A stretch of 20,187 nucleotides of DNA from a virus. The DNA lies in the IMG/VR virus record IMGVR_UViG_3300031972_001794, positions 1 to 20,187 of that record; one strand, written 5' to 3'. Below the pieces are notes generated by a model. The model had not been told where the DNA came from, searched no databases, and saw only the letters and a list, made by a program, of their open reading frames with translations. The translations under genes were made by a program, and so were the position numbers. Below are positions 5,754 through 12,277 of this stretch, piece by piece; within the stretch, counting starts at the first letter, position 1; every line of letters begins with the position of its first letter.

Positions 5754-5763
5754 TCGTTCATCC
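5754..5763 (+). repeat. Right copy of 10-bp direct repeat
   Basis: Exact second copy of TCGTTCATCC (first at 5127-5136). It begins at the base after the endonuclease stop and ends just before the start of the next gene. Confidence 0.5.
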
Positions 5764-5764
5764 C

Positions 5765-5965
5765 ATGAAATTCCTTATACCTTTATTACTTCTAACAACT
5801 CCAGTATATGCTGGCGAGTATGTTATGCCTTGCCAACATGTGAAAGAGGTTGCAGAAGTTGTGATGGAAGACCCTTACCTTTCCGAAAAGGATAAGAAGA
5901 CTATTCTTCGAAATCTTTTAGGAAGACATGGTATGGGTTGTATTTCAAGGGACGCACACGACTGA
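5765..5965 (+). CDS. Small exported protein with signal peptide
   Basis: A 66-residue protein with a classic signal peptide: a Lys after Met, a run of Leu/Ile/Pro/Thr, then VYA with likely cleavage after residue 16. The mature part, about 50 residues, is charged and has two cysteines (C23 and C59) that could form a disulfide in the periplasm. Function unknown. There is no Shine-Dalgarno site, and the direct-repeat copy lies just upstream, so insertion of the endonuclease cassette may have replaced its original leader. Confidence 0.7.
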   Translation: MKFLIPLLLLTTPVYAGEYVMPCQHVKEVAEVVMEDPYLSEKDKKTILRNLLGRHGMGCISRDAHD

Positions 5966-6008
5966 AGGAACGGGGATTAAAACCCTCTACTACTTTAGGA
6001 GTAAACTC

Positions 6009-6176
6009 ATGAACACACTTCAAATGATCAAGAAGCAGATCAACAAAGCATCTGCCCTTCATGACGCACAAATCAATCACACTGCATATCGTGGTGTTGA
6101 GTATGATACACGTTGCGTGAAGTCAAGTGAAACCCATGGTACATTTTGTTACCGTGGTCGTACTTACAACAAGTGA
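6009..6176 (+). CDS. Small protein resembling DUF4278
   Basis: Encodes 55 residues from ATG 6009. The longer reading from 5928 overlaps the previous gene and ignores the good Shine-Dalgarno GGAG at 5998-6001. The C-terminal half has two YRG-type motifs (AYRGVEY and CYRGRTY) about 20 residues apart, the pattern of the small cyanobacterial family DUF4278. This supports a cyanobacterial host. Biochemical function unknown. A terminator follows about 35 bases downstream. Confidence 0.7.
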   Translation: MNTLQMIKKQINKASALHDAQINHTAYRGVEYDTRCVKSSETHGTFCYRGRTYNK

Positions 6177-6209
6177 CACTTGTCACAAGTTCAATTATCT
6201 GATAGACTA

Positions 6210-6234
6210 GGGGGACACAAGTCTCCCTTTTTTT
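6210..6234 (+). terminator. Rho-independent terminator abutting the next start codon
   Basis: GGGGGAC (6210-6216) pairs with GTCTCCC (6221-6227) around ACAA, with one G-T pair, followed by seven T (6228-6234). ATG of the next gene starts at 6235. An imperfect dyad (GTGAC/GTCAC) lies at the end of the preceding gene. Confidence 0.8.
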
Positions 6235-6396
6235 ATGGAAAAAGATAAACTTAAACTTATCACAAGAAATCTTAGACTTTTAGTTGACGCATTAGAATCA
6301 GAAGTGTATTCTGATGTTAAGTCTTACACAGAAAAACTTGAGGAAACACTTCCTCCCCTTCCAGATTACGATGAGGTATTTGAAGATGATGAATGA
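6235..6396 (+). CDS. Tiny acidic hypothetical protein
   Basis: A frame of 53 residues from ATG 6235 to TGA 6394-6396. The product is helical and charged: a basic start (MEKDKLKL), a leucine-rich heptad-like stretch to about residue 38, then a proline-rich and very acidic tail ending FEDDE. It has no Shine-Dalgarno site, because the start directly follows the terminator T-run, exactly as for the gene at 2648. It overlaps the next gene by 11 bases. No family recognised. Confidence 0.55.
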   Translation: MEKDKLKLITRNLRLLVDALESEVYSDVKSYTEKLEETLPPLPDYDEVFEDDE

Positions 6397-6628
6397 TGAT
6401 TGGAGATACTCTGAAGACCGAATGAAACTTCGTCAGCAGTGTCTTGGTATCCTGTTAAATAAGTATGGAAGATCCAAGATAGAAGAAGAATCATATAGTA
6501 CTCAAGACATCTATGAATGTGTAGACACTTGGGTTTCACAAGGTAATCAATTAAGTAATGGAATAGTTTCTTATTTCAATACATATTTCAATCATGAAAA
6601 CAAAAAAGGCAATCAAGTACATCCTTAA
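6386..6628 (+). CDS. Small hypothetical protein
   Basis: Encodes about 80 residues from ATG 6386 (6389 is also possible). GAGG at 6373-6376 is well placed. A longer reading from 6314 lies mostly over the upstream gene and is unlikely. The product is soluble and charged, with many Tyr and Ser. It overlaps both neighbours. No family recognised. Confidence 0.55.
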   Translation: MMNDDWRYSEDRMKLRQQCLGILLNKYGRSKIEEESYSTQDIYECVDTWVSQGNQLSNGIVSYFNTYFNHENKKGNQVHP

Positions 6629-6749
6629 ACATCCTGAACTTTTCAGTGAAGGCGAACGACTCTATGTCGAAAGAGTTAAACAAGAACGAAAACAATTAAA
6701 GTCTAGTAAAAAAGATGAATCAAGCCAAACTAATCTCAGTAACACCTGA
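6594..6749 (+). CDS. Tiny basic hypothetical protein
   Basis: A 51-residue frame from ATG 6594 to TGA 6747-6749, overlapping the previous gene by 35 bases and thyX by 35 bases. The protein is strongly basic and helical (MKTKKAIKYILKHPELF at the start, a Lys/Arg/Glu-rich centre). It resembles small basic proteins I recall from cyanophage genomes, but I cannot name a family. The double overlap lowers confidence. Confidence 0.5.
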   Translation: MKTKKAIKYILKHPELFSEGERLYVERVKQERKQLKSSKKDESSQTNLSNT

Positions 6750-7350
6750 TGCAGAAAAACAGATTGCATACTGTGCTCGTGTAAGTAATCCAAACAATCA
6801 GGACAGTGAGAAGTTCGCAGGTCTTTTGAAGTACTGTATTAAACATCAGCATTGGTCTATCTTTGAACAGGCATTTATGTCTATGGAGATTGAGACTACG
6901 AGAGGTATTGCAGCCCAAGTATTGCGTCATAGAAGTTTCACCTTTCAAGAATTTTCACAAAGGTATGCAAGTACTAATCTTTTGAACATTGAGATTGAAC
7001 TTCCTGAACTTCGTCGTCAGGATGATAAGAACCGTCAGAATAGTATCGATGATCTTGACCCTGAGGTGGTCGATAAGATCAACCGTCAGATGATTACTCT
7101 ATTCAGTTCTGCATCTAATCTTTATAGTCAGATGTTGGAGGCTGGTGTCGCAAAGGAATGTGCTCGCTTTGTATTGCCACTCGCAACACCAACCAGAATG
7201 TATATGACTGGTTCAGTTCGCAGTTGGATTCATTACATCGAACTTCGTTCTGCACACGGTACACAGAAAGAACACATGGATATTGCAAATTCATGTAAGG
7301 AAATTTTCAAAGAACAATTCCCCATCATTTCAGAAGCTCTGGAGTGGTAA
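6715..7350 (+). CDS. thyX: Flavin-dependent thymidylate synthase ThyX
   Basis: A 211-residue, full-length FDTS. It has the signature RHRx7S (R71-H72-R73 then S81, in RHRSFTFQEFSQRYAS), a C-terminal RSW..Y.ELR segment, and HGTQKEHMDIA. The enzyme methylates dUMP to dTMP with methylene-tetrahydrofolate and NADPH via FAD. In the phage it supplies thymidylate for replication, alongside the DNA-metabolism genes downstream. The start lies inside the preceding tiny gene. A late-type promoter motif overlaps its stop codon and would serve the next gene. Confidence 0.96.
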   Translation: MNQAKLISVTPDAEKQIAYCARVSNPNNQDSEKFAGLLKYCIKHQHWSIFEQAFMSMEIETTRGIAAQVLRHRSFTFQEFSQRYASTNLLNIEIELPELRRQDDKNRQNSIDDLDPEVVDKINRQMITLFSSASNLYSQMLEAGVAKECARFVLPLATPTRMYMTGSVRSWIHYIELRSAHGTQKEHMDIANSCKEIFKEQFPIISEALEW

Positions 7351-7356
7351 TAAATA
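7349..7356 (+). promoter_or_regulatory. Candidate late promoter (AATAAATA)
   Basis: Exact AATAAATA overlapping the thyX stop, 26 bases ahead of the GTG start at 7382. Same motif and spacing range as the other four copies in the window. Confidence 0.5.
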
Positions 7357-7381
7357 TCAACACAAACATTATGGAGGTAAT

Positions 7382-7633
7382 GTGGCAACGTATCCCGTCA
7401 AACACAAAGACACTGGTGAGACTAAAGAAGTGCGGATGAGTGTTCATGATTGGTCTCAATGGTGTAAAGACAATCCAGACTGGTCAAGGTATTACACTCC
7501 AGATAATGCACCATGTTTAGGTATTGAAATGGGTGATCCCCTGAGTAAGATCTATACCAAACATCCTGGATGGAAGGATGTAATGACAAAGGCCAAGCAA
7601 CAACCAGGTAGTACCCTAAAACATTACGATTAA
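7382..7633 (+). CDS. Small cyanophage-type hypothetical protein
   Basis: Encodes 83 residues from GTG 7382, supported by GGAGG at 7373-7377, although the four-base spacing is short. The in-frame reading from 7283 would run through the end of thyX and is less likely. The product is soluble and Trp-rich, with a VHDWSQWCKDNPDWSRYY segment (about 20-37) and a KHPGWKDV segment. No family named. It stands six bases ahead of phoH and has its own candidate late promoter. Confidence 0.65.
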   Translation: MATYPVKHKDTGETKEVRMSVHDWSQWCKDNPDWSRYYTPDNAPCLGIEMGDPLSKIYTKHPGWKDVMTKAKQQPGSTLKHYD

Positions 7634-7639
7634 CATCAT

Positions 7640-8404
7640 ATGCCAGTAAAAAAGAAAACGGGTATTGGTAACACCAACCCAGTACCATTTGGTATGAGCA
7701 ACAAGACAATGAAGAGGAAGAAACCAATCAACCTTGATTATATCAAGAAGGTGGAACCGATTACAGAGAATCAAGAACTGTTCTTTGAGAAGTATAAAAG
7801 TCAACAGAACCTTGTTGCATATGGTTGTGCCGGTACAGGAAAGACCTTTATCTCCCTCTACAATGCCCTTATGGAAGTCCTAGACCCTAGGACACCCTAC
7901 GAGAAGATCTACATTGTCAGGTCCCTTGTACCGACCAGAGAGATTGGTTTCCTTCCCGGCGATCATGAGGATAAGTCATCTCTTTATCAGATTCCTTATA
8001 AGAATATGGTGAAGTATATGTTTGAGATGCCTGATGATGCATCTTTTGAGATGTTGTACAACAATCTTAAGGCACAAGGTACTATTTCTTTCTGGTCCAC
8101 GTCATTCATTCGTGGTACTACACTGGACAATGTGATTGTAATTGTTGACGAGTTTCAGAACCTGAACTTCCATGAACTGGACTCGATGATTACTCGTATT
8201 GGTGAACACTCTAAGATTATGTTCTGTGGTGATGCAACTCAGTCTGACCTTACCAAACAGAACGAACGGAATGGTATCGCAGACTTCATGAGAATCTTGA
8301 CGAACATGCCATCCTTTGATACAATTGAGTTTAACGCAGAGGATATCTGCAGAAGTGGTCTTGTGAAGGAGTACATCATTGCTAAACTTGAACTTGGTAT
8401 GTAA
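7640..8404 (+). CDS. phoH: PhoH-like ATPase
   Basis: A 254-residue P-loop protein of the PhoH family: Walker A GCAGTGKT at 62-69, Walker B IVIVDE at 166-171 followed by FQN, and a sensor-like segment FCGDATQSDL (195-204). PhoH proteins are ATPases, often linked with RNA metabolism. The gene is nearly universal in cyanophages; a role in phosphate stress has been proposed but not shown. The N-terminal 40 residues are basic and probably flexible. Stop and next start overlap as TAATG, so it is coupled to the exonuclease gene. Confidence 0.93.
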   Translation: MPVKKKTGIGNTNPVPFGMSNKTMKRKKPINLDYIKKVEPITENQELFFEKYKSQQNLVAYGCAGTGKTFISLYNALMEVLDPRTPYEKIYIVRSLVPTREIGFLPGDHEDKSSLYQIPYKNMVKYMFEMPDDASFEMLYNNLKAQGTISFWSTSFIRGTTLDNVIVIVDEFQNLNFHELDSMITRIGEHSKIMFCGDATQSDLTKQNERNGIADFMRILTNMPSFDTIEFNAEDICRSGLVKEYIIAKLELGM

Positions 8405-9087
8405 TGTTTAATCATCAGGATGTTCCTTTCGTTCCTATTGAACGAGAGAGTATTGACGGAGTTCGTTACTATAAAGTATTTGGAACTGAAGAACTTGTAA
8501 GAATGCCATCTATCACTTCGGTGATTAGTTGGAGAAACAAAGACAAGTTTAAACAGTGGAGAGCAAAGGTTGGTGAACAAGAAGCCAACAACATTACTCG
8601 TAAGGCTACCCATCGTGGTACTGATGCCCATACGTTGATTGAGGAGTATCTGAACAACTCAGATACTTTCTCTGATGTTCTTCCCTTATCTCAGTTTCTA
8701 TTCAAACAGGCCAAACCTGAACTGAATAGGATTGATAATATTCTATGTCAAGAGACTGCTTTATACAGTACAGAACTAGGTATTGCTGGTTCTGTTGACT
8801 GTATCGCTGAGTTTGATGGTGAGTTGTCTGTTATTGACTTCAAAACATCAGCCAAACCTAAGAAAAGAGAATGGATTGAAGATTACTTTGTTCAGTGTGC
8901 AGCATATGCTTGTATGTTGTATGAGATGAAGGGTCTTATAGTCAAAAAATTTGTAATCATTATGACCTGTGAAAATGGGGAGGTAGAAGTCTATGAAGAA
9001 TACGATAAGTCCAAGTATATTAAGTTACTTGTCCAGTACATCCGCGAGTTCGTGGAATCTAAACTCAGAGAATATGCAAAGCCCTGA
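8404..9087 (+). CDS. RecB/MGME1-like PD-(D/E)XK exonuclease
   Basis: A 227-residue protein with the RecB-family nuclease motifs in order: GTDAHTLIE (72-80, with H76), E117, GSVD (129-132, with D132), VIDFKT (143-148, D145 and K147 catalytic), and a Tyr/Gln motif YFVQCAAYA (161-169). This matches single-domain nucleases of the MGME1 type, which digest single-stranded or flapped DNA ends. In the phage it probably acts in recombination, replication or recycling of host DNA (inference). It lies between phoH and gene 33, and its end overlaps the gene 33 start by 14 bases. Confidence 0.8.
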   Translation: MFNHQDVPFVPIERESIDGVRYYKVFGTEELVRMPSITSVISWRNKDKFKQWRAKVGEQEANNITRKATHRGTDAHTLIEEYLNNSDTFSDVLPLSQFLFKQAKPELNRIDNILCQETALYSTELGIAGSVDCIAEFDGELSVIDFKTSAKPKKREWIEDYFVQCAAYACMLYEMKGLIVKKFVIIMTCENGEVEVYEEYDKSKYIKLLVQYIREFVESKLREYAKP

Positions 9088-9343
9088 AGAGTTAAGTGTC
9101 GATAAAATTATAGAAAAGAAATTCTATAGTAGTCGAACTTTTGCAGAAGAGATTGAAGCCATTGTCAAGAACGGTAATGGAATGAAATACGTTGATGCAA
9201 TTGTATATTTTTGTGAAAAGAATAGTCTAGACATTGAATCTATTCCTAAACTGATTTCGAAACCTCTTAAAGAAAGATTGAAAGTAGAAGCAATGGAATT
9301 GAATCTACTGAAGAAAACATCTCACGCCAAACTTCCTATATGA
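9074..9343 (+). CDS. 33: gp33, late transcription co-activator
   Basis: Encodes 89 residues from ATG 9074, matching my recollection of cyanophage gp33. The longer reading from 8993 lies inside the exonuclease gene. In T4, gp33 binds RNA polymerase and the sliding clamp and, with gp55, switches on late promoters. Here it would act on the AATAAATA sites in this window. The centre has a helical segment with ISKPLKERLKVEA (about 62-74), and the basic, hydrophobic C terminus (KTSHAKLPI) is a plausible clamp-binding tail. Synteny with 59 and 32 downstream supports the call, as in T4. It overlaps gene 59 by four bases. Confidence 0.78.
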   Translation: MQSPEELSVDKIIEKKFYSSRTFAEEIEAIVKNGNGMKYVDAIVYFCEKNSLDIESIPKLISKPLKERLKVEAMELNLLKKTSHAKLPI

Positions 9344-9951
9344 TACCTAAAGTGACACCCTTTGATACATACAAGGCATACCTTGGATTGAAAAATCACT
9401 TTACCAAATCTAACTACGACTACCATCGTTATGGTGGTAAGTCTAGAGCATCTTTACAATCTTTCTATAAGAGACGTGACCGGTTCTTTTTTGAAAAGCT
9501 GAGTAGACAAAAAGATGATAGTCAAGTTGTTGAATTCTTCGTGTCTAATTTTGTTAGTTGTGATGATCCTCAGTCTTTGTGGATTGGTGAAATCGTTAGA
9601 AACGGAGAACAGAATTACACCGAGTGGAAGAAACGCCTTCAATCACTATCTTATACGTTCAAGACTGAGATAGAGGATGTCTTTACAGATAAAGACTTTG
9701 ATGGTATGTTTAAGATTGAGGGGACTCGACACCCCCAAATCATCAAAGAACATCTAGCAAAAAACATTTCATTAGAGACGATGGTTATCTTGAATAAGAT
9801 AATCGGATTCAAAGATGATTTTGATAAGAATCTTTCAGACCCTGTGTGGAAATTCCTATCAATGAGAATCAATAAGTATAATTCGTTTATACATATTGAT
9901 GTATTTAAATTCAAATCAATTTTAAGGGAGATAATAATCCATGGCTCTTGA
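9340..9951 (+). CDS. 59: gp59, loader of the gp41 DNA helicase
   Basis: A 203-residue, basic, helical protein close in size to T4 gp59 (217 aa). An N-terminal PFDTYKAYLGLKNHF segment and a YHRYGGKSRASLQSFYKRRD segment (about 28-47) are typical of the family. gp59 binds forked DNA and gp32, loading the replicative helicase gp41 and coordinating primosome assembly. Position between 33 and 32 matches the T4 order. The ATG overlaps the gp33 stop by four bases, and its end overlaps the next gene by 11. Confidence 0.88.
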   Translation: MIPKVTPFDTYKAYLGLKNHFTKSNYDYHRYGGKSRASLQSFYKRRDRFFFEKLSRQKDDSQVVEFFVSNFVSCDDPQSLWIGEIVRNGEQNYTEWKKRLQSLSYTFKTEIEDVFTDKDFDGMFKIEGTRHPQIIKEHLAKNISLETMVILNKIIGFKDDFDKNLSDPVWKFLSMRINKYNSFIHIDVFKFKSILREIIIHGS

Positions 9952-10126
9952 CAATGCAACCGTACTTGAGAACCTACGGAAACAGCGAGTTGAAGTAGAA
10001 CAAGGACTTGAAACTACCAGAGAGATGTACCTGAAACTTGTAGGTGCAATCGAAGTTCTGGAACAGATTGAAGAAGAAAATGCTCGAACCGAAACATCTG
10101 AAACTGAAGTTGTGGAAGGAGAATGA
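9941..10126 (+). CDS. Small coiled-coil hypothetical protein
   Basis: A 61-residue acidic protein, almost wholly helical, with heptad-like spacing from about residue 7 to 47 and a Glu/Thr-rich tail. GGGAG at about 9926-9930 precedes the ATG, which overlaps gene 59 by 11 bases; the stop overlaps the next ATG by four. It sits between replication genes 59 and 32, so an accessory replication role is possible but unsupported by motif. Confidence 0.65.
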   Translation: MALDNATVLENLRKQRVEVEQGLETTREMYLKLVGAIEVLEQIEEENARTETSETEVVEGE

Positions 10127-10458
10127 GTTTCTTCGAGTCAGAACTAGTTCAACAAGAAATGAAGAAAATTTCTGAACTACAGGAAAAAATTTATCAAAAA
10201 GTTTTTTCCTTTGCATCGATGGATGATCAAGATAAACTTGAACATATCGAAATGTTGGAAGAGTTGTTAAAGACACAACAAATTCTTTATGCTAGAATGA
10301 GTTTGTCTGATGACCCTAATGCAAAAGATATGAAAGAAAATATTATGAATTCTGCAGTCCAACTTGGATTTCCACCCGATGTAGATCTGACATATGTTTT
10401 TTCAAATATGACTAACATCATAGACAACATGAAAAAATCACTTGACAACCCTTCTTGA
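10123..10458 (+). CDS. DUF1825-like protein
   Basis: A 111-residue helical protein that opens with FFESELVQQEM and has a segment ARMSLSDDPNAKDMKENI (about 63-80), resembling the cyanobacterial family DUF1825 (recalled, not searched). Function unknown. It closes the coupled run phoH-exonuclease-33-59-small gene, and the gene 32 promoter overlaps its last codons. Confidence 0.7.
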   Translation: MSFFESELVQQEMKKISELQEKIYQKVFSFASMDDQDKLEHIEMLEELLKTQQILYARMSLSDDPNAKDMKENIMNSAVQLGFPPDVDLTYVFSNMTNIIDNMKKSLDNPS

Positions 10459-10470
10459 GGGTCGTATAGT
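10442..10470 (+). promoter_or_regulatory. Strong sigma70-type promoter for gene 32
   Basis: A perfect TTGACA (10442-10447), 17-base spacer, and TATAGT (10465-10470, one mismatch). The spacer contains a 5-bp dyad (ACCCT 10448-10452 with AGGGT 10458-10462). Transcription would start near 10477, giving a leader of about 63 bases. Confidence 0.8.
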
Positions 10471-10472
10471 AG

Positions 10473-10507
10473 AGGGGTCCCCAAGACACCCCACCCAAGT
10501 CTGGGAC
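10473..10507 (+). promoter_or_regulatory. Structured leader of gene 32, candidate translational operator
   Basis: GTCCC (10477-10481) and AGAC (10484-10487) pair with GTCT (10499-10502) and GGGAC (10503-10507): nine pairs with a two-base bulge. The 11-base loop ACCCCACCCAA is C-rich, and GGG at 10474-10476 just upstream could pair with it as a pseudoknot. The stem ends 33 bases before the ATG and is followed by an A-rich, unpaired-looking stretch. The T4 gene 32 leader has an autoregulatory pseudoknot at a similar distance. Confidence 0.5.
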
Positions 10508-10539
10508 ACAAGCCAAATACTAACTAATACGAGGTACAA

Positions 10540-11472
10540 ATGGGTTTTTCAGACCTTAAAAAGCAAAGTTCCCTTGGGAATCTGACTTCCAAACTGGTAA
10601 AGGAAGTCGAGAAGATGGAAAATAAAGGTGGGGGTCCAGATGAACGTATCTGGAAACCAGAAATGGATAAGACCGGTAACGGTTATGCTGTAATTAGATT
10701 CCTTCCCGCTCCAGACGGTGAAGATCTACCATGGGTGAAGTTGTTCTCTCACGCCTTCCAGGGACCTGGTGGGTGGTACATCGAGAACTCTCTGACTACC
10801 ATTGGTGGTAAGGATCCTATCGGTGAACTCAACCGTGAGTTGTGGAACACTGGTAATGAGAGTGATAAAGATACTGTACGTAAACAGAAACGTAAACTGT
10901 CCTTCTACGCCAACATCTATGTTGTCCAGGACAAAGCCAATCCACAGAATGAAGGCAAAGTCTTCCTGTATAAGTTTGGTAAGAAGATCTTTGATAAGAT
11001 CATGGAAGCAATGCAACCTGAGTTTGATGATGAGACCGCAATCAATCCCTTTGACTTCTGGCAGGGTGCTAACTTCAAACTGAAACTGAAGAAAGTTGCA
11101 GGTTACTGGAACTATGACTCTAGTGAGTTTGATCGTGTCTCTCCTCTTCTGGATGATGACGATGCGATGGAAGCAATCTGGAAGAAGCAGTATTCATTGA
11201 CTGCTCTTACTGCACCAGATCAATTTAAATCTTATGATGAATTGAAGAAGCGTCTAGACATGGTTCTAGGCAGTAAATCACAAGCACGTCAAGAAGCACA
11301 GGAGACCGAGTATGATAACTATGCAGCAACTGAACAACGCGCTGTTAGTGAAGAGCAAGTCATGCAAAAACTTGAAGACTCTTACCAAGCATCAAAGAAT
11401 GTTGAACCAACATCCTCTACTGATGACGATGATGATCCTCTCAGCTATTTCTCAAAATTGGCCGAGTCTTGA
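10540..11472 (+). CDS. 32: gp32, single-stranded DNA-binding protein
   Basis: A 310-residue protein with the gp32 plan: an N-terminal basic cooperativity segment with KKQSSLGNL (7-15, like the T4 LAST motif), a central OB-fold core (about 30-230) with aromatic and basic residues (WYIENS, KLSFYANIYVV), and a long acidic C-terminal tail ending with DDDDDPLSYFSKLAES, the region that recruits partner proteins. It coats single-stranded DNA in replication and repair. The whole protein lacks cysteine, so the T4 zinc site (His plus three Cys) is absent. Its own promoter, structured leader and GAGG site (10531-10534) point to separate, strong control. Confidence 0.95.
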   Translation: MGFSDLKKQSSLGNLTSKLVKEVEKMENKGGGPDERIWKPEMDKTGNGYAVIRFLPAPDGEDLPWVKLFSHAFQGPGGWYIENSLTTIGGKDPIGELNRELWNTGNESDKDTVRKQKRKLSFYANIYVVQDKANPQNEGKVFLYKFGKKIFDKIMEAMQPEFDDETAINPFDFWQGANFKLKLKKVAGYWNYDSSEFDRVSPLLDDDDAMEAIWKKQYSLTALTAPDQFKSYDELKKRLDMVLGSKSQARQEAQETEYDNYAATEQRAVSEEQVMQKLEDSYQASKNVEPTSSTDDDDDPLSYFSKLAES

Positions 11473-11494
11473 CTCATAACATATAATTTTTAAT

Positions 11495-11526
11495 AGGGTT
11501 GTAACTTTGGTTACGACCCTTTTTTT
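11495..11526 (+). terminator. Strong terminator after gene 32
   Basis: An 11-bp stem (11495-11505 with 11510-11520, one G-T pair), loop TTTG, then a T-run (11520-11526). It lies between the convergent genes 32 and 53. Confidence 0.9.
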
Positions 11527-11543
11527 ATACCCTAGCGAAATCG

Positions 11544-11566
11544 CGGCCTTGATTCCAAAAAGGCCG
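11544..11566. repeat. Inverted repeat in the 32/53 convergent gap
   Basis: CGGCCTT (11544-11550) and AAGGCCG (11560-11566) form a 7-bp stem with a 9-base loop. Neither strand has a good T-run after it. It may slow minus-strand transcripts leaving gene 53, but it is not a clear terminator. The rest of the gap (11527-11608) has A- and T-runs and no gene. Confidence 0.45.
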
Positions 11567-11608
11567 ACAAAAAAATCCGGGGGAAAAATGGCCCTATTAC
11601 TTTTTTTA

Positions 11609-12277
11609 TTACTGGAAGAGTCTAATATTCTCTCCCCTTACCAGACTAGGAGACACATATTGTGAAGAACCCTTACCATAGGGCATTATTGTTTCAAGAT
11701 CGTCAATAATCAACGCAAGATAGAATGGTTTAATTACGAATATATTTCTTTTTTTGTTTTGTTCCGATACTTCATATTCGTAGTTTGATACGGGATATGC
11801 ACCAGAACGAGTAATAGTCTGATCTAGACCCTCATCGTAGAATGTAACACTATAGTCACTAGGTACAATAATACCCTGTGGAATAATAATTGTATTTTGA
11901 CTGTCTCTTACTTGACTTGTAATATAGTATTTTGTAGTATATGCATTTTCATATGATCCATACTTATTGATTAAGTAGTTATTGAATGATTCCTGAGCCA
12001 TAGGCCATTCATTCTCATAGTGAATAATATTATTACACAACATAACTAACCAATCAAGGTTAGAATCACCATAAACCTTTTCTGCAACATTATCAGGTCT
12101 ATCATCACCAACAACCTGGTATTTTGTAAAGAAACCTAGATTGTTTAGAATATCATCTCTTATCTGGGCCCTTTTGAATAAATTCTTAACTTCGGTGTAA
12201 TCAGAGATTTTCTGACCACTCGAAGTTCTATCTACATATTCAAAATCTGGAATATATCTAAAATATGGTTTGGCCAT
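11609..12277 (-). CDS. 53: gp53, baseplate wedge protein
   Basis: A 222-residue protein similar in plan to T4 gp53 (196 aa). The segment GDDRPDNVAEKVYGDSNLDW (57-76) has the LysM-like look of the family, and the C terminus ends in NIRLFQ. It is a wedge component at the baseplate periphery that helps join wedges around the hub. Its ATG overlaps the gene 48 stop by one base (TAATG on the minus strand), so 48 and 53 are coupled. It lies at the end of a minus-strand unit and has no clear terminator of its own. Confidence 0.9.
   Translation of the reverse strand: MAKPYFRYIPDFEYVDRTSSGQKISDYTEVKNLFKRAQIRDDILNNLGFFTKYQVVGDDRPDNVAEKVYGDSNLDWLVMLCNNIIHYENEWPMAQESFNNYLINKYGSYENAYTTKYYITSQVRDSQNTIIIPQGIIVPSDYSVTFYDEGLDQTITRSGAYPVSNYEYEVSEQNKKRNIFVIKPFYLALIIDDLETIMPYGKGSSQYVSPSLVRGENIRLFQ

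Noticed and set aside
5662-5895. 77-codon plus-strand frame spanning the endonuclease end
   Set aside because: It overlaps two better-supported genes in another frame and crosses the direct-repeat junction.
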